Source: Rhizophlyctis rosea (taxonomy: Eukaryota > Chytridiomycota > Chytridiomycetes > Rhizophlyctidales > Rhizophlyctidaceae). Taken from it: 64,000 nt of DNA. The notes under the pieces were generated by a model. The model was given only the letters and a program-made list of their open reading frames with translations. It was not told the origin of the DNA and made no database searches. This document shows, in pieces, positions 44,080-54,985 of the stretch. The first letter of the stretch is position 1. Every line of letters starts with the position of its first letter. The stretch covers positions 138,892-202,891 of the forward strand of contig JADGJC010000024.1 in assembly GCA_027596075.1 (NCBI GenBank), read 5' to 3'. Both the position numbers and the translations under genes were made by a program.

Positions 44080-45272
44080 TGTGCTGTAGTTGTGATTCTG
44101 AGCGAAGTTGGATGTGCTCAAGATGCTGCGAAAAAGCCTCGTGGGTTTGGATCGCGTACGTGGATTGTGCGGGTTTGAAGCGGTAAAACTCAATCGTCGG
44201 AGTGACCACGGCCGACGGTATATACACTCTTGTTGAAAATAGCAACCAAAGGTGGCTACCACCGAAGTGAGTCTGATCGCGTGTGCGTTTCAAATGAGCT
44301 TGATCACGACGGTGCGTGTACCAAAATTGCGGGTGTGTTTCCGGTTATGAGGGGAGAGGTCAGTGCCAGCCCAGCCCAGATAGTTCCTCCAGCACGACCT
44401 TATGGCTGAGGGATGGTGACGATGTGGATATCTACACGATATACCCTCGCTTAGTTATGCTTCCGGTGTGTGTTTTACGGGTGCTGGTTGGTTGCGATTG
44501 TGTGGGAAAGTCAGGAAAGTGTTGGTGTGGTGGGGTTGCCTTCTGTTCAGTGTGGATGTTGGTGTCACTCATCTCAGTCGTTTTCGTCTTGCTTTCCTTT
44601 CGACCCGGGGTGCCAATTGGGTGTTTCTGTGTTTCAGTGTGTTGGCCTGTTGGCCCAGGAAATGCTTGGCTCGTTGGCATGCGGTGGCAGCCATGGCAGG
44701 ATGGACACACAATCACAGACGGGGGAGGCAGTCTCATCACCATGTGGCTTTTTTCATTTGCACATCGACCCTGTGACACGGCAATCCGGTGGCAATGATG
44801 GGGCACTCCCGCTGCATGAGTGACGTATAGCCGTGCATCCAGGGTGACACTGGTCATACACGGCCGATGACTGTGACGGCCCAGAATGGAAACACTTTGG
44901 CCATCAATGGCAATCGCCTGGGTCACTGTCAGTACTCACGTTCATCCATATGGCCTCAAAGGTGACCTGCCCAAATTGAAGGGCCCCAAAAATAGCCTGT
45001 GGTGAATCATAATGACACAATCGCCCGGAGGTGTGGCGTCGTCATGTTCAGGCTTCTCGGACACCCCTCCAAACTGGAAAGTCTGAGAGTGATCCCAAAA
45101 CCATTTTCCCACGTTCATTTTCACCCCCGTCAACCAAGATCTGTCGCTGGGAAAACGGCTTTCCCACGCTTGCTCATTATACCCGCGGACTGGCATCTGC
45201 ACGGCGACCCACTGATCTATCACCTCTTCTATAACACGTCCTACACCCTTTGTGCCTTACTGGTCGGTCCGC
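44080..45272. other. divergent intergenic, 1.2 kb
   Basis: It lies between the starts of the low-complexity protein and GCP3. Overlapping open frames of about 160 codons occur on both strands (44.3-44.9 kb), but both begin only at GTG and have no motif. Confidence 0.5.
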
Positions 45273-48200
45273 ATGACAACGATGCTGGGCCCTGGTGCCA
45301 GACCTGCCTTTTCAACAACGCACCCTTCAACTCAAGCTTCATACACCGACGGAATCCCCCCCTCCTCTGTACCCACAGACAAACGAAAATACCCCTCTCC
45401 ATCCTCCTCTGCCTCCGCCATATCAGACGCACTTTATGAACTTGTTCGCAAATATCTATCTAGCCACGATGCTGCCGGGGACCAAATTGGTGAGCAAGGA
45501 CCGCCTTGAGGGTGGGAGGCTAGTCGAAGCAGATCAGTATGCGAGCTATGCTCGCAGAAGTGCGCGCAGCGCTTGGTTTGCCTTAAGGGAGGTGCAGGCT
45601 GGGAGTAAGCGAGCGTTACTCACACAAGTGCGCGCAGCGCACCGTTCAACTTGCGGTTGGGAGAGGTTGGAAGATCATTGAGTAAGAGGGGTATGCGCGC
45701 GAGCACACAATTGACTGGCACTGCCCACTTTATCAAGTGAATGAGAGCGAACAGCTTGGTTTGCAGAAAACTGACACAATTTTCAACAGAAGCACAAGCA
45801 CAAGTCGAACAAACATATCAATATTGCATGCGGATCCTGAGTAGTCGCATGTCCTCCTCGATTGTCCAGGATGACTTGCACTTGGCTGACTTGATCAAAA
45901 AGCGACGTGAGTAATGGTTTGTTATTTTGATGGAGGCCAATCGATGCACGTCCTGACACTTCTCAAATAGTCATGCGAAGAGACAAAACATCTACATCAG
46001 CAGTACAATTTTCCAACCTCTACAACAAACTCAGCGCACAGGTAATACGGGACATTTGCCGGGGTTGACTTTGGAGCTCAGCTGAATCTAAGCAACCAGC
46101 TTTAGGACAACCTGCATAACAAATGGGCAGTACTATCTTTCTTATCCGCAATCAGTGGTCAAGCGGATAATGTGGAGCCAGTGGACGCGGTTGGTTTGAA
46201 TGCTTCCCTTACTCTCATCTGAAAGCATCTTCACTCACGATTGTGCTCAGTCTGTAAATAATGCCTTTGCGACCTTCGGCCTTCGCAAGTTACCACAAGC
46301 AACAGCAAGCAGCAGTTCGTTTACCCAGCCAGATACACAAAGACCGCGAGAAGATGACGACAGCAAAACTCCCTTACCGTCCAAACCTTACAATTCGTAC
46401 TACGCCAAATCCCACAAAGGCATGATAAATCGCATCATTTTCAGTTGTCCCTACATAGATCTGACAATCAACCACAGCACAAACCGAAGTAACGGAATCC
46501 ATGTTACTACGAGACATCATCTACGTCTTCCAAGGAATTGATGGAAAGTATGTGCGGTACGACCCATCAGCGGACTCGTTCCTGGTGAATCCCGAGGTGA
46601 GGAAAGATCTGTGCGTGCTTCCCTCGGATGTCGCTGACAGGCAATGGTGCCATGAAGACAGGCGTCCCCCGACCTCTCCGAGAAATCATCCGGCGATTAG
46701 CGGAGACGGGCTGGCTGTACCGGCGGATTCATGATCATGTGCAGAAAGCGAAAACGGAGACCAAGGCGGGGTTAGTTGGTCAGGTAAGTCTCGTTGAGAA
46801 ACCAGGCAAGCCATCAGAGCCACACGCGATCACTGAAACTCACCCCAACACAGAGCTTCTGCTCAGCTCTAAGCCAAGAGCTGACCGACTACTACCGCCT
46901 CATCGCCGTCCTGGAGGCGCAGATTGCACGGGAGCAACAAGCGGGCAGCTTTGCGGCGAAGGGACTTTCGTTGAAACGGTTGCATGTTTGGACGATGGAG
47001 CCGTTACATCGGTTGCGGATGATGAGTGTGTTGATTGATTTGTGTGCCGGTGCGTTTGGGTTTTTAGGGTGTAGTTTGGTGGTTGTGCGGGTCTTAGTTT
47101 GGAGCGGAAGGTTGATGATTTGTACGCTTTTGTGTCGTGTAGGAGAAAAGGGCGGGGCGCTCATATCCATAGTACACAATTATGTGAATCATGGGGATCC
47201 GTTCGTGCAGATGTTCATTCATCGGTTGTTGTCGGAGGTATGTGCTTTCGCACTGTTTTATTGACAATGCTCCCACGGAATCTCCGTTTTGCATCCTTTC
47301 TCACTCTTGTTCTTTCAACCTCAGATATCCAAACCCTTCTACGACATGCTCCGCCGATGGATCTACGAAGGCGAGCTCGAAGACCCTTTCGACGAGTTCT
47401 TCGTCGCGGTGGACATGAACGCCGACGACGGCAACCTGTGGCGAGCAAAGTACACTCTGCGATACGATATGGTGCCGAGTTTTTTGAGTAGGGCGGTGGC
47501 GAAGAAGGTAAATAAACGAATCCCCCCCCCCCCCCCCCCGCGCTTTAGTTATTGCCCCTTCCTCACCACCACCCACCCACCAAACAGATCTTCCTAATCG
47601 GCAAATCCCTCAACTTCATCCGCCACACCTGCGCCGGCGACGCCTACGTCGTTTCGCGGAGCGCACTTTCGGTCAGTGCCAAGGGATTGACGTACGGCGA
47701 TTTGGGCGGGTTGGAAGAGAGTGTTGAGAAGAGCTATAAGGGTGTTAGTGGGCATTTGTTGGAGATTTTGTTTGGGAGGTATAGGTTGATGGATCATTTT
47801 GTTGCGTTGAAGAAGTACCTTTTGCTTGGGGCTGGGGATTTTGTGCAGTTTTTGATGGATGAGTTGGGGTGAGTTCCTTCTTGTTCCTTTGGTGTTTTTT
47901 GTTCGGAGATGGAAGAGGGGATGGGGTTCATTTTAGCTTAGTAAGATGAAAGATAACTGGAAAGAGTACCTCATGCCAGGGTGTTAATGTTTCCTCCCTT
48001 ATCTACTTTCTCCAGAGACGCACTAAACAAACCCGCCTCAACAATCTACCGCCACAACCTCACGGCCGTCCTCGAATCCGCCATTCGGTCCTCAAACGCC
48101 CAACACGACGACGCGGATATTGTCAAGAGGCTTGACGTTCGACTCCTCGAGGTACAGTTCCCCCCTTTCTCCCCCTCCCCCTCCCCATCGCCCGTTAATA

Positions 48201-49606
48201 TTTTGCCCTAGGCATCACAAGGCGACACGGGCTGGGACATCTTTGCGCTAGACTACCACGTGCAAGGCGCACTGAGCACGATATTTACAACGCAAGCGAT
48301 GCATGCTTATTTGAAGCTTTTCACGTTTTTGTGGCGGGTGAAGAGGGTTGAGCATGCGCTTGCTGGCGGGTGGAGGAGGAGGGGGAGGAGAAGCTTGGTA
48401 TTGAGGAGGATTTTGCCTGGTGAGTTTGTTCTTTTGGTGTTTTTTTTTATTTTTTCATGGAGGCGGGGGTTGTTGGAAAGGAGCGCGTGACCTGTTTTAT
48501 TATCTTGTTTTGGCATTTGGCCAAAAAAAAGGGGCACGTTTTGACATCCCCTTCATCTACAACCCCTTCTCTCTTCACACAGAAATCTCCCACGACCTCC
48601 AACACTGCCACATACTGCATGCGGAGATGTCGCACTTCATTCTGCAGCTGCAGTATTACATCCTGTTTGAGGTTATTGAGTGTAGCTGGGAGGAGCTTAT
48701 GGACGTTTTGGAGAAGCGCGGAGAGGGATGGGGTATGGATCTTGATGCCGTGATAGGGGCGCATAATCGGTATTTGAATTGTGTGAGCCAGAAGGGGCTT
48801 TTGGGTGGGGTTGGTGGGGGTGGGGTGAGTTTTTGTTTTGACTTTTTCTTTTTGGTTTGTTGGGGGGCAAGGGTGGAGGGGTTTGGTTTTTGATGTTGAG
48901 TTTCTGAATGTTGGATATACGCAGCATAACATCCCATCCAAACTCCTCAAAATCTTCGATACGATCCTCGCGTTTGGGGAAGCGTGCGAGGGGCTTTTGA
49001 AGTGGGGGGAGGTTGAGATGAGGGTTAGGGGGTTGGCGATGAGGACTAGGTATCAGAAGAGTGTTGAGGTTAGTTATTTTGCGGAAGGTTTTTTTCTTTG
49101 CGGGGTTTTGGTTGATGTGTTTTTTTCTTTTGTGTAGGATAAGTGGGGACTTTCGGAAGTTGAGCAGGACGCTTCTGGGCGGTATGGGGAGGAGAGGGGA
49201 CGGGATTCCGAGGGGGAGGTGAGGAGGTTGAGGAAGAGGGTTGAGGTTGTTGGTGGGGTTTTTCGGGTGAGTTTTTTTTTTTGGTTGGTTTTTTTGGGTT
49301 GGGCTCTGCTTTTTTGTGGGTGGTGTTTGTCAGATGCATGGGGTTGCGCGATGGAAGGAAACAGTTTTGCTGATTTTTGCGTGTTGGTTTTCGCAGGACG
49401 AGTTGAAGAGCTTGTTGGGTGTTTTGGGGAAGGAAGGGGATGAGACGCTGAGGGGGTTGAGTGTCAGGTTGGATTTCAATCATGTAAGTTTTTCGGAATG
49501 TTTCTTGCTGGAGTGTGTGAATATGAAAAGATGTTTATTGACCTAATCGTGTTTGTTCCTCCAGTATTACGCGATGCAGGGAGTGAAGGACGCCGCTGGT
49601 GCGTGA
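45273..49606 (+). CDS. gamma-tubulin complex component 3 (GCP3/Spc98/Alp6)
   Basis: At least 14 exons are present. The first starts at ATG 45273 and contains [18 protein letters not shown], a GCP N-terminal helix. It is followed by exons with [16 protein letters not shown] and [20 protein letters not shown], and by the GCP grip-1 core: [56 protein letters not shown], and [16 protein letters not shown]. The C-terminal grip-2 part includes [44 protein letters not shown] and a final RLDFNHYYAMQGV. The order and the LRGLSxRLDFN ending fit GCP3 better than GCP2. The protein nucleates microtubules at the centrosome/basal-body-type organiser as part of the gamma-tubulin small complex. Junctions around 46.45 and 46.60 kb are not resolved. 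One intron holds an 18-C homopolymer (47522-47539). Confidence 0.9.
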
Positions 49607-50122
49607 AAACTCCGTTAGTGAAAGTTCCCGAAACCCCCTTTTCCCGCGGCGTAGTAATGTATTGCTGTTTGTTCGTTTCCTTTGTAAATATCACCTGTTC
49701 GACATTCCAAAGACTGACGTTTTGCCTTTGTTCGTGGACCCCTTCCTGACTCCCCCAACTCCGTCTAAGTTTAACTGTGCGATCCTCCTTTTGAGGCAGG
49801 ATCGCTGTAAAATGCGTGGACCTCAGTTTCATTTCACAGCAAGACATGAACTTGCAAGTATCATATACGTCCCCCCTCGCACATGAGACCAATCAAAAAA
49901 AAAAGAAGAAGGGGTAGAATAGCATGTACAATATCTGATTACGAACATAAGACGCGAAGGCAAAAAAAAAAAAGAAGAAAAGAGTTCTACAGAAGAAGAA
50001 AGGGAAGAAGGAAGAAAGAAGGGTGAATAGCAAAAGCGGGGAACGTGGCCTCTTGCTATTTCACGATTTGAACCTTGAGAGGAAAGCCTTGTATGGATGT
50101 TCCTCCTGTGGGCCCCGAAATT
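49607..50122. other. convergent intergenic, 0.5 kb
   Basis: This is an A/G-rich spacer with several poly-A runs near 49.90-50.01 kb, between the GCP3 and GTPase 3' ends. Confidence 0.6.
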
Positions 50123-51068
50123 TCACGGCAAATGCGCAATAAGATGATCAAACAACTCCTGGACATTGACACCCGTCTTGGACGATACGGCGCGAAACTC
50201 CATGTTCCATTCTTTGGCTTGTTTCATTGCGTCGGGGAGGGGGACGACGATGCTGTCTGCTTCGTCGGACTAGATGGCAAGTGGGATTGATGAGAGGGAA
50301 GGGGGAGAGTGGGGGTGTGCGATGTGGGGGGAAGGGATTTACCTTTGTGCCTACGAGGATTGTTAGGGCTTCTGGTGCGTTTCTGGGGAGGTGGGCAGAG
50401 GTGAGAGGGTGATTTGAGGGGAAGTGGGTGAAGTGGGATTTGCTTACCGCTTGAATTCGTTGTACCAGTAAGGGAGTTCGAGGAAGGATGATGTGTTTAG
50501 GAGGTCGAAGCAGATTAGGATAGCCTGTGTTGTGAGGCGATGGGGTGTTGAATTTTAGTGTGGATAAGTTAGAGTTGTCATTTTCGATGGCGTAACGGGC
50601 GAGATGGATGGATACCTACGCTAACGTCTTCAAAGAATTGTTCCAGGAGAGGTCTATAACGCGGGTGCCCGCCGCAGGACCAAATATTCAGGGAGTATTT
50701 CTTGCTGATTTGGGTGTAGCGATTAGGCTTTTTTGAATTACGCTTTTTGTTGGGATGCAAAATTGTATTCTTCGGGCATGAAAATGAAAAGAAAAACCTT
50801 ACTTGTCGCTACTGGTTTTCACGCATAGGTCTGCGCCAAAGGTTTGCATGTAGTCTTGGGTGTAGGTGTTTGTGACTGCTCTGGTGGGATGACGGAGATT
50901 TCAGAGATGGGTCATTGTGGAATGCGAGAGAAGAATTTCCGTGAGAAGAGCATGTGCGCGTTTGGTGTACCTTTGAACCAGGGCTGTTTTGCCACATCCC
51001 ACGGACCCTATGACGACGACCTTCTTTGCGTCTGAAGGGCCGGTTGTTGCTGCTTCTATGCTTGTCAT
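50123..51068 (-). CDS. divergent Rab/Ras-like small GTPase
   Basis: Six short exons run from ATG 51068 to stop 50123, giving about 185 aa. The P-loop GSVGCGKT is intact. The NTYTQDYMQTFGADLC segment corresponds to switch I, with Thr and the FGADL strand of Rab proteins. The G3 element, normally WDTAGQE, reads WSCGGHPRY: the Mg-coordinating Asp is Ser and the catalytic Gln is His. G4 is GTKSD, the Rho-type form of NKxD, and G5 is SSKTG. The chain ends HLIAHLP without a Cys prenylation motif. It therefore looks like a Rab-like protein that may bind but poorly hydrolyse GTP and is probably not prenylated. Specific function unknown. Flagellar Rab-like proteins such as RABL/IFT types also lack prenylation, but I cannot assign it to one of them. 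Confidence 0.75.
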
Positions 51069-51501
51069 GGCGTGTGATATGTATGTTCGGTGTATATAGA
51101 GAGAAGTAGGTAGCTCTGGGGTGATGCGCTTTAGGTTGGGGGATGGAGGATGGGAGTAACTGGAGAGGGGGAGGTTGGAGGAGGCAAGGAGGGAGAACAG
51201 ATGGATGGACCCTTTTTTCATTTGGATGGTCAATTTGACGCGTCGCAGTATGACCATATATGGATATCCGGATGAGTGGGGGCTTGGCAACTCAGCCTCA
51301 TGCATACAAAGCCATCTTTGCAGATGTTCATCTCATCCAACTGCCTCTCTCCAAACTTCTCCCACTTTCCATCCACAAACGATATCCAACCAAATATACC
51401 TATAGAAACTTCCCGCAGACTTTCCCACGAAAACCAACAGCATCCATAACAGCTAGCGAAATATCTTATAGAGTTCACAGGCCGGCAACCGCAGTCTAGA
51501 T
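51069..51501. other. divergent promoter, 0.43 kb
   Basis: This is a shared upstream region between the GTPase (minus) and the small membrane protein (plus). No gene is seen. Confidence 0.55.
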
Positions 51502-51953
51502 ATGTACTGCATGCAATGGTTCCTAGTCCTCTTCCTCCTCCCCTTCCCACAAACATCCTCATTCTTCCTCCTATCCTTCCTCCTATGCATGTTCCTACAC
51601 CATAAGCCGTGTCTATATTGGTAAGTGCGAACCTCAAACGCGTAGTCCAGTCATCTCGACTCCAGCACCGTGTCTGCCGTATGTTTCCGTTTACACAACA
51701 CATACCAACTAAATTTGAGAACAGCTCACTAGTAATCTTCGCCCTCCTCTCCTCGTCCTGCTACTTCTCGGATTCACCAGAAACGGGACGGCGGTGCTGG
51801 GTCGATTTCGGGAGTGACGGGTGGTTGTTTACGGGACGGTTGCAGGGGATGGTGTATCTGGATCAGGCATCGAGAGGGGTCGTGGGGGCGGCGGCGGCGT
51901 CTGGGGCGGGATCGGCGAGTGCGGCGATGGGGAGTTGGGATGGCGGGTCATGA
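51502..51953 (+). CDS. small two-pass membrane protein, unknown
   Basis: Two exons (51502-51620 and 51725-51953) give 115 aa. Residues 5-35 are almost entirely hydrophobic. A short HHKPCLYC loop precedes a second hydrophobic segment (SLVIFALLSSSCYF). The rest, about 55-95, is a soluble CWVDFGSDGWLFTGRLQ region, followed by an Ala/Gly-rich tail. The in-phase splice, two helices and intervening Cys-rich loop favour a real gene despite its size. I do not recognise the family. It is transcribed divergently from the GTPase. Confidence 0.5.
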
Positions 51954-53026
51954 GATTTGGACGAGTGGGAGGTTGGGATGTGTGGACCGTTGGATTTGTC
52001 TGTGAGGGTTGGATCGTGTGTTGGGGGGTGGACGAGGTCAATCGTGTGATTTTTGAAGTGAACGGATCGACATCCGTTCATGGCAGGGAACTATAGCACG
52101 GGGAACGGCGGGGCGCGATATTGCCGTCTTGGGGCTTGCGGCTTCTTGTAGCTCTGGAAGACCCCTCTCGTTCGGCTGTCATTTCATCCCCATCACTCGT
52201 AGCCACGCGTTCCCTTCCCGCTTTTCCCGAATGTCGGTTGAATTATGCATCGGCTTGTAACCTGTCGATAGCTGTAAAGTCAATCATCTCGTACTTGCGT
52301 GCCTGCGTGTCACCCATTCTGACGAGTGTAGACTGCATGGTCGGATCCTTCTGCTGAATTCCCGAGACTGGGCGCGGTAGTGGAAGAGGATGTGTCTCCT
52401 CGTTATCTCTGCTTGTAGGCTACTATATGTTTTGTGCTATAGTATTTTTTGTAGATAGATTATTTACCATTATAGTATATACGCTGTCCCTCACCACGTA
52501 GACACCCCTTTCCGATTAGTCATGTTGTGAGATCTTTGATCTTTGGTATTGGTGGAACTTTCTGCAAGGTCATACGCTTTCTCATTCCGCGGGGAACATC
52601 TAACCAAGATGCATGGCCCAGCCGATGTGTCGGCCTGCACGCGTAAATGCGTTGGAAGTAGTCTCACTTTTGCTGAAGTGTGTGCTTCGTACGTTTGGGG
52701 TCTCAGACTGTGTATGTCACCTGCATGTGGCTGACAGTACTGTGTCCTAACGCCCCGAGTCCTCAGTCCTGACTCTGCTCGTCGTGCTTCGGTGCTGCAT
52801 GCTGTAAATCCCACGCAACCACTTTGCAATTCTTGATATCCATGCATGTATTCACGACTCAATCAACGGAGTAGCATAAGTGGAGCATTCTCTCACAAAA
52901 CGGCCATATCGCGTCCCCCGACACCATCACTACAGGACAGCAATATTTAAACTTATTAACATATGGGGCAAAGGGGTGCAAAAATGGTGCGGAAACACCT
53001 CATTCGTTGGGATCCAAATACACGCA
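51954..53026. other. intergenic, 1.1 kb
   Basis: Short frames only. It is AT-richer around 52.43-52.50 kb. No gene is supported. Confidence 0.6.
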
Positions 53027-53772
53027 TCAATACCCCATTTCGATAAGTTGATCCGCCAGTTCACGCACTTGTTGCCGCAAGTAAATGCCCGCAGAACCAG
53101 CCCCACTCACTCCATGTTCTGTACCGGTTCCATCTCTTCCATTGAGAAGAGATATCGCCGCACCAACAATCAGGAGTGATCGCGTCCGTACGGCGACCAG
53201 ACGACCGTTTCGTGATACGCCCTGGGGAGGGGGGGGGGGGGGGGGGGGCCAAAAAAAATTTTTAAAATTAAATAACCCGTTTGGGGGGAAAAAATTGGGC
53301 CCCCCCAACGTTTCAAAAAAAATAATAATATATATCTTACGTTAAAGTAGTTGGGTTCCTGATTAAAGGGATAATATTCGTTGGGTTCGATTTTCCCGAA
53401 TGTGAAAGATTGGCGGGTGTCGGGTGAATCGAGACGAGCTAGGAGGTTTCGGATGTCTTGTTCGTCAGCCAAGTCCTGCACCAAAAAGAGTGTAGCCATT
53501 GATGCATCAGACACCCCTTTATAGCTTGAAGAGCTCCCCGACACACCGGGGGCACATACCGAGAATGTCCGCGTTTTAGTCGTGACCATCAAGTTTCCAC
53601 GAAGGTCGGCAAAGGCACCCCAAGTCCTTGCGTCTGGTGTCATTGCTTGTTCGATTTGGTCCACCCAGGGTTGCCAGCCGGTGTTTCCGGTCCGGATTCC
53701 TGTGGAGATTTGGGCGAGTGATGTGCTGAGTGCTGAGAGGAGGTAGAGAAAGAGGAAGTTGGGTTTGAGCAT
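53027..53772 (-). CDS. predicted secreted protein, unknown
   Basis: Three exons (53772-53560, 53475-53341, 53221-53027) join in phase to 180 aa. The start at 53772 gives a clean signal peptide (MLKPNFLFLYLLSALSTSLAQ). The longer upstream frame lacks such a start. The mature part contains WQPWVDQIEQAMTPDARTWG, then YYPFNQEPNYFNGVSRNGR and a C-terminal VRELADQLIEMGY helix. I recognise no family. The second intron contains a 20-G homopolymer followed by homopolymer-stretched sequence that looks like a read artefact, so the intron sequence, though not clearly the exons, is suspect. Confidence 0.55.
53229..53320. other. probable low-quality sequence inside an intron
   Basis: Twenty consecutive G are followed by alternating short homopolymers (A8, T5, G6, A6, C7, A8). 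This pattern is typical of an uncorrected read tail rather than genomic DNA. Confidence 0.6.
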
Positions 53773-54490
53773 TGTGGGATTGTTGCTTTTTTTTTGGCGA
53801 GGGGTGAGTGGGGGTGGTGAAGAGATATGGGGGGAAGACTGAAGAAGAGCTGCAGAGCTGAGGGTGCAGTGCTCCCCTCTTGGTTTTACCGTGAGTGTCG
53901 GGTCAGAGACCAATGACGTGATATCATGAGTAAAATTGCTAAGCCACATCCTCGCAAATGAATCAAATGTCATCAAAGACCGCTGATGAAGTTTTCAACT
54001 ACTTCCTGCACACGCTCTGCCAATATTCCCGCCACCCTCTCTAAATAGGATACAAACGATTACCAACTTAGAGTAGAAGCTAGTAAGTTGGCGGTGTGAC
54101 CGCGTGACAGGGTGTGCTGATGAGACACTGAGGTTGCAATTTTTGCAATTTTTATGATCTTGTCGAGGAGCAGGGGCACAAACTGTCGCACCGATATGTA
54201 ATGGAAACCTCTCCACAGACGACGAAAGATCATATGAAACACTGTGCCATGTCCTGTTTCGGATCGTCGGTCCTGTCAACGGCCCTCCCGCAATTGAATT
54301 TACACGGAGGTGCACTGCCTTCGTGATTTCGACACATATGCTTTTGGATGTGAATTGCCTTCCCACATCCCGATCGAAAAGCTCCAAAGTGGACGAAACT
54401 GGTGAAGCTTCAACTGCTACAGCGCAGTTAGCACCAAGTGAAGGCGGGTGCAGTCAGCAGCGAGTGTGGCTTGTGTAAGTGGCAGTGGGA

Positions 54491-54497
54491 TTTGCTC
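54491..54497 (+). promoter_or_regulatory. copper-response-like element 1 (TTTGCTC)
   Basis: This exact TTTGCTC core lies about 490 bp upstream of the Ctr start. The same core is the Mac1 site in yeast CTR1/FRE1 promoters. Confidence 0.35.
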
Positions 54498-54582
54498 CCC
54501 TACTACGATGTGAGTGCGTGACGGCGAACAGTAGTCGGCACGAAATGTCCCACAATGGGTGCAAGATCGTTCGTCGAAATTG

Positions 54583-54590
54583 TTTGCTCA
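54583..54590 (+). promoter_or_regulatory. copper-response-like element 2 (TTTGCTCA)
   Basis: TTTGCTCA matches the full yeast Mac1 consensus and lies 92 bp from the first copy in the same orientation. Confidence 0.4.
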
Positions 54591-54985
54591 CCAACACACT
54601 GAACGCCAGGGTCCACCTTCCCTGGTTCCCTGAAACTGGTGACTCATGATTGGCCCCTCCAAACCGCGCTCACGTGTTCCCATCCAATCACCATCGCTTA
54701 CCCAATCTGTGTTTCCCCAGTTGTGCACAAATGTCGTACCGATGGAGAGTGGCGTCCCCCCTCCTTCCCCACACAGGAACACAGCCAAAATCACGCGAGC
54801 TGATCCAAACTTTGTTCAATCAAAGGTCCTTCGATGAGGTATTTTTGCTTGCCCTTTCCCCCTCGTCCTCTCCCTCTCTCCCAACCTCACCACCACCCAA
54901 CCTCATTGTCATCTTGTTTGAAACCCCGTAGTTTTACTACCGCCGTCAACATATACCTAATAATAGTCATTAATAGTTCTCCCCG

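Larger units (their letters stand above)
53773..54985. other. divergent intergenic, 1.2 kb
   Basis: This is an upstream region shared by the secreted-protein gene and the copper transporter. It contains two Mac1-like TTTGCTC sites. No gene is seen. Confidence 0.55.

Noticed and set aside
44316..44926. Overlapping open frames of about 160 codons on both strands.
   Set aside because: Both begin only at GTG, carry no motif and mirror each other in compositionally biased DNA.
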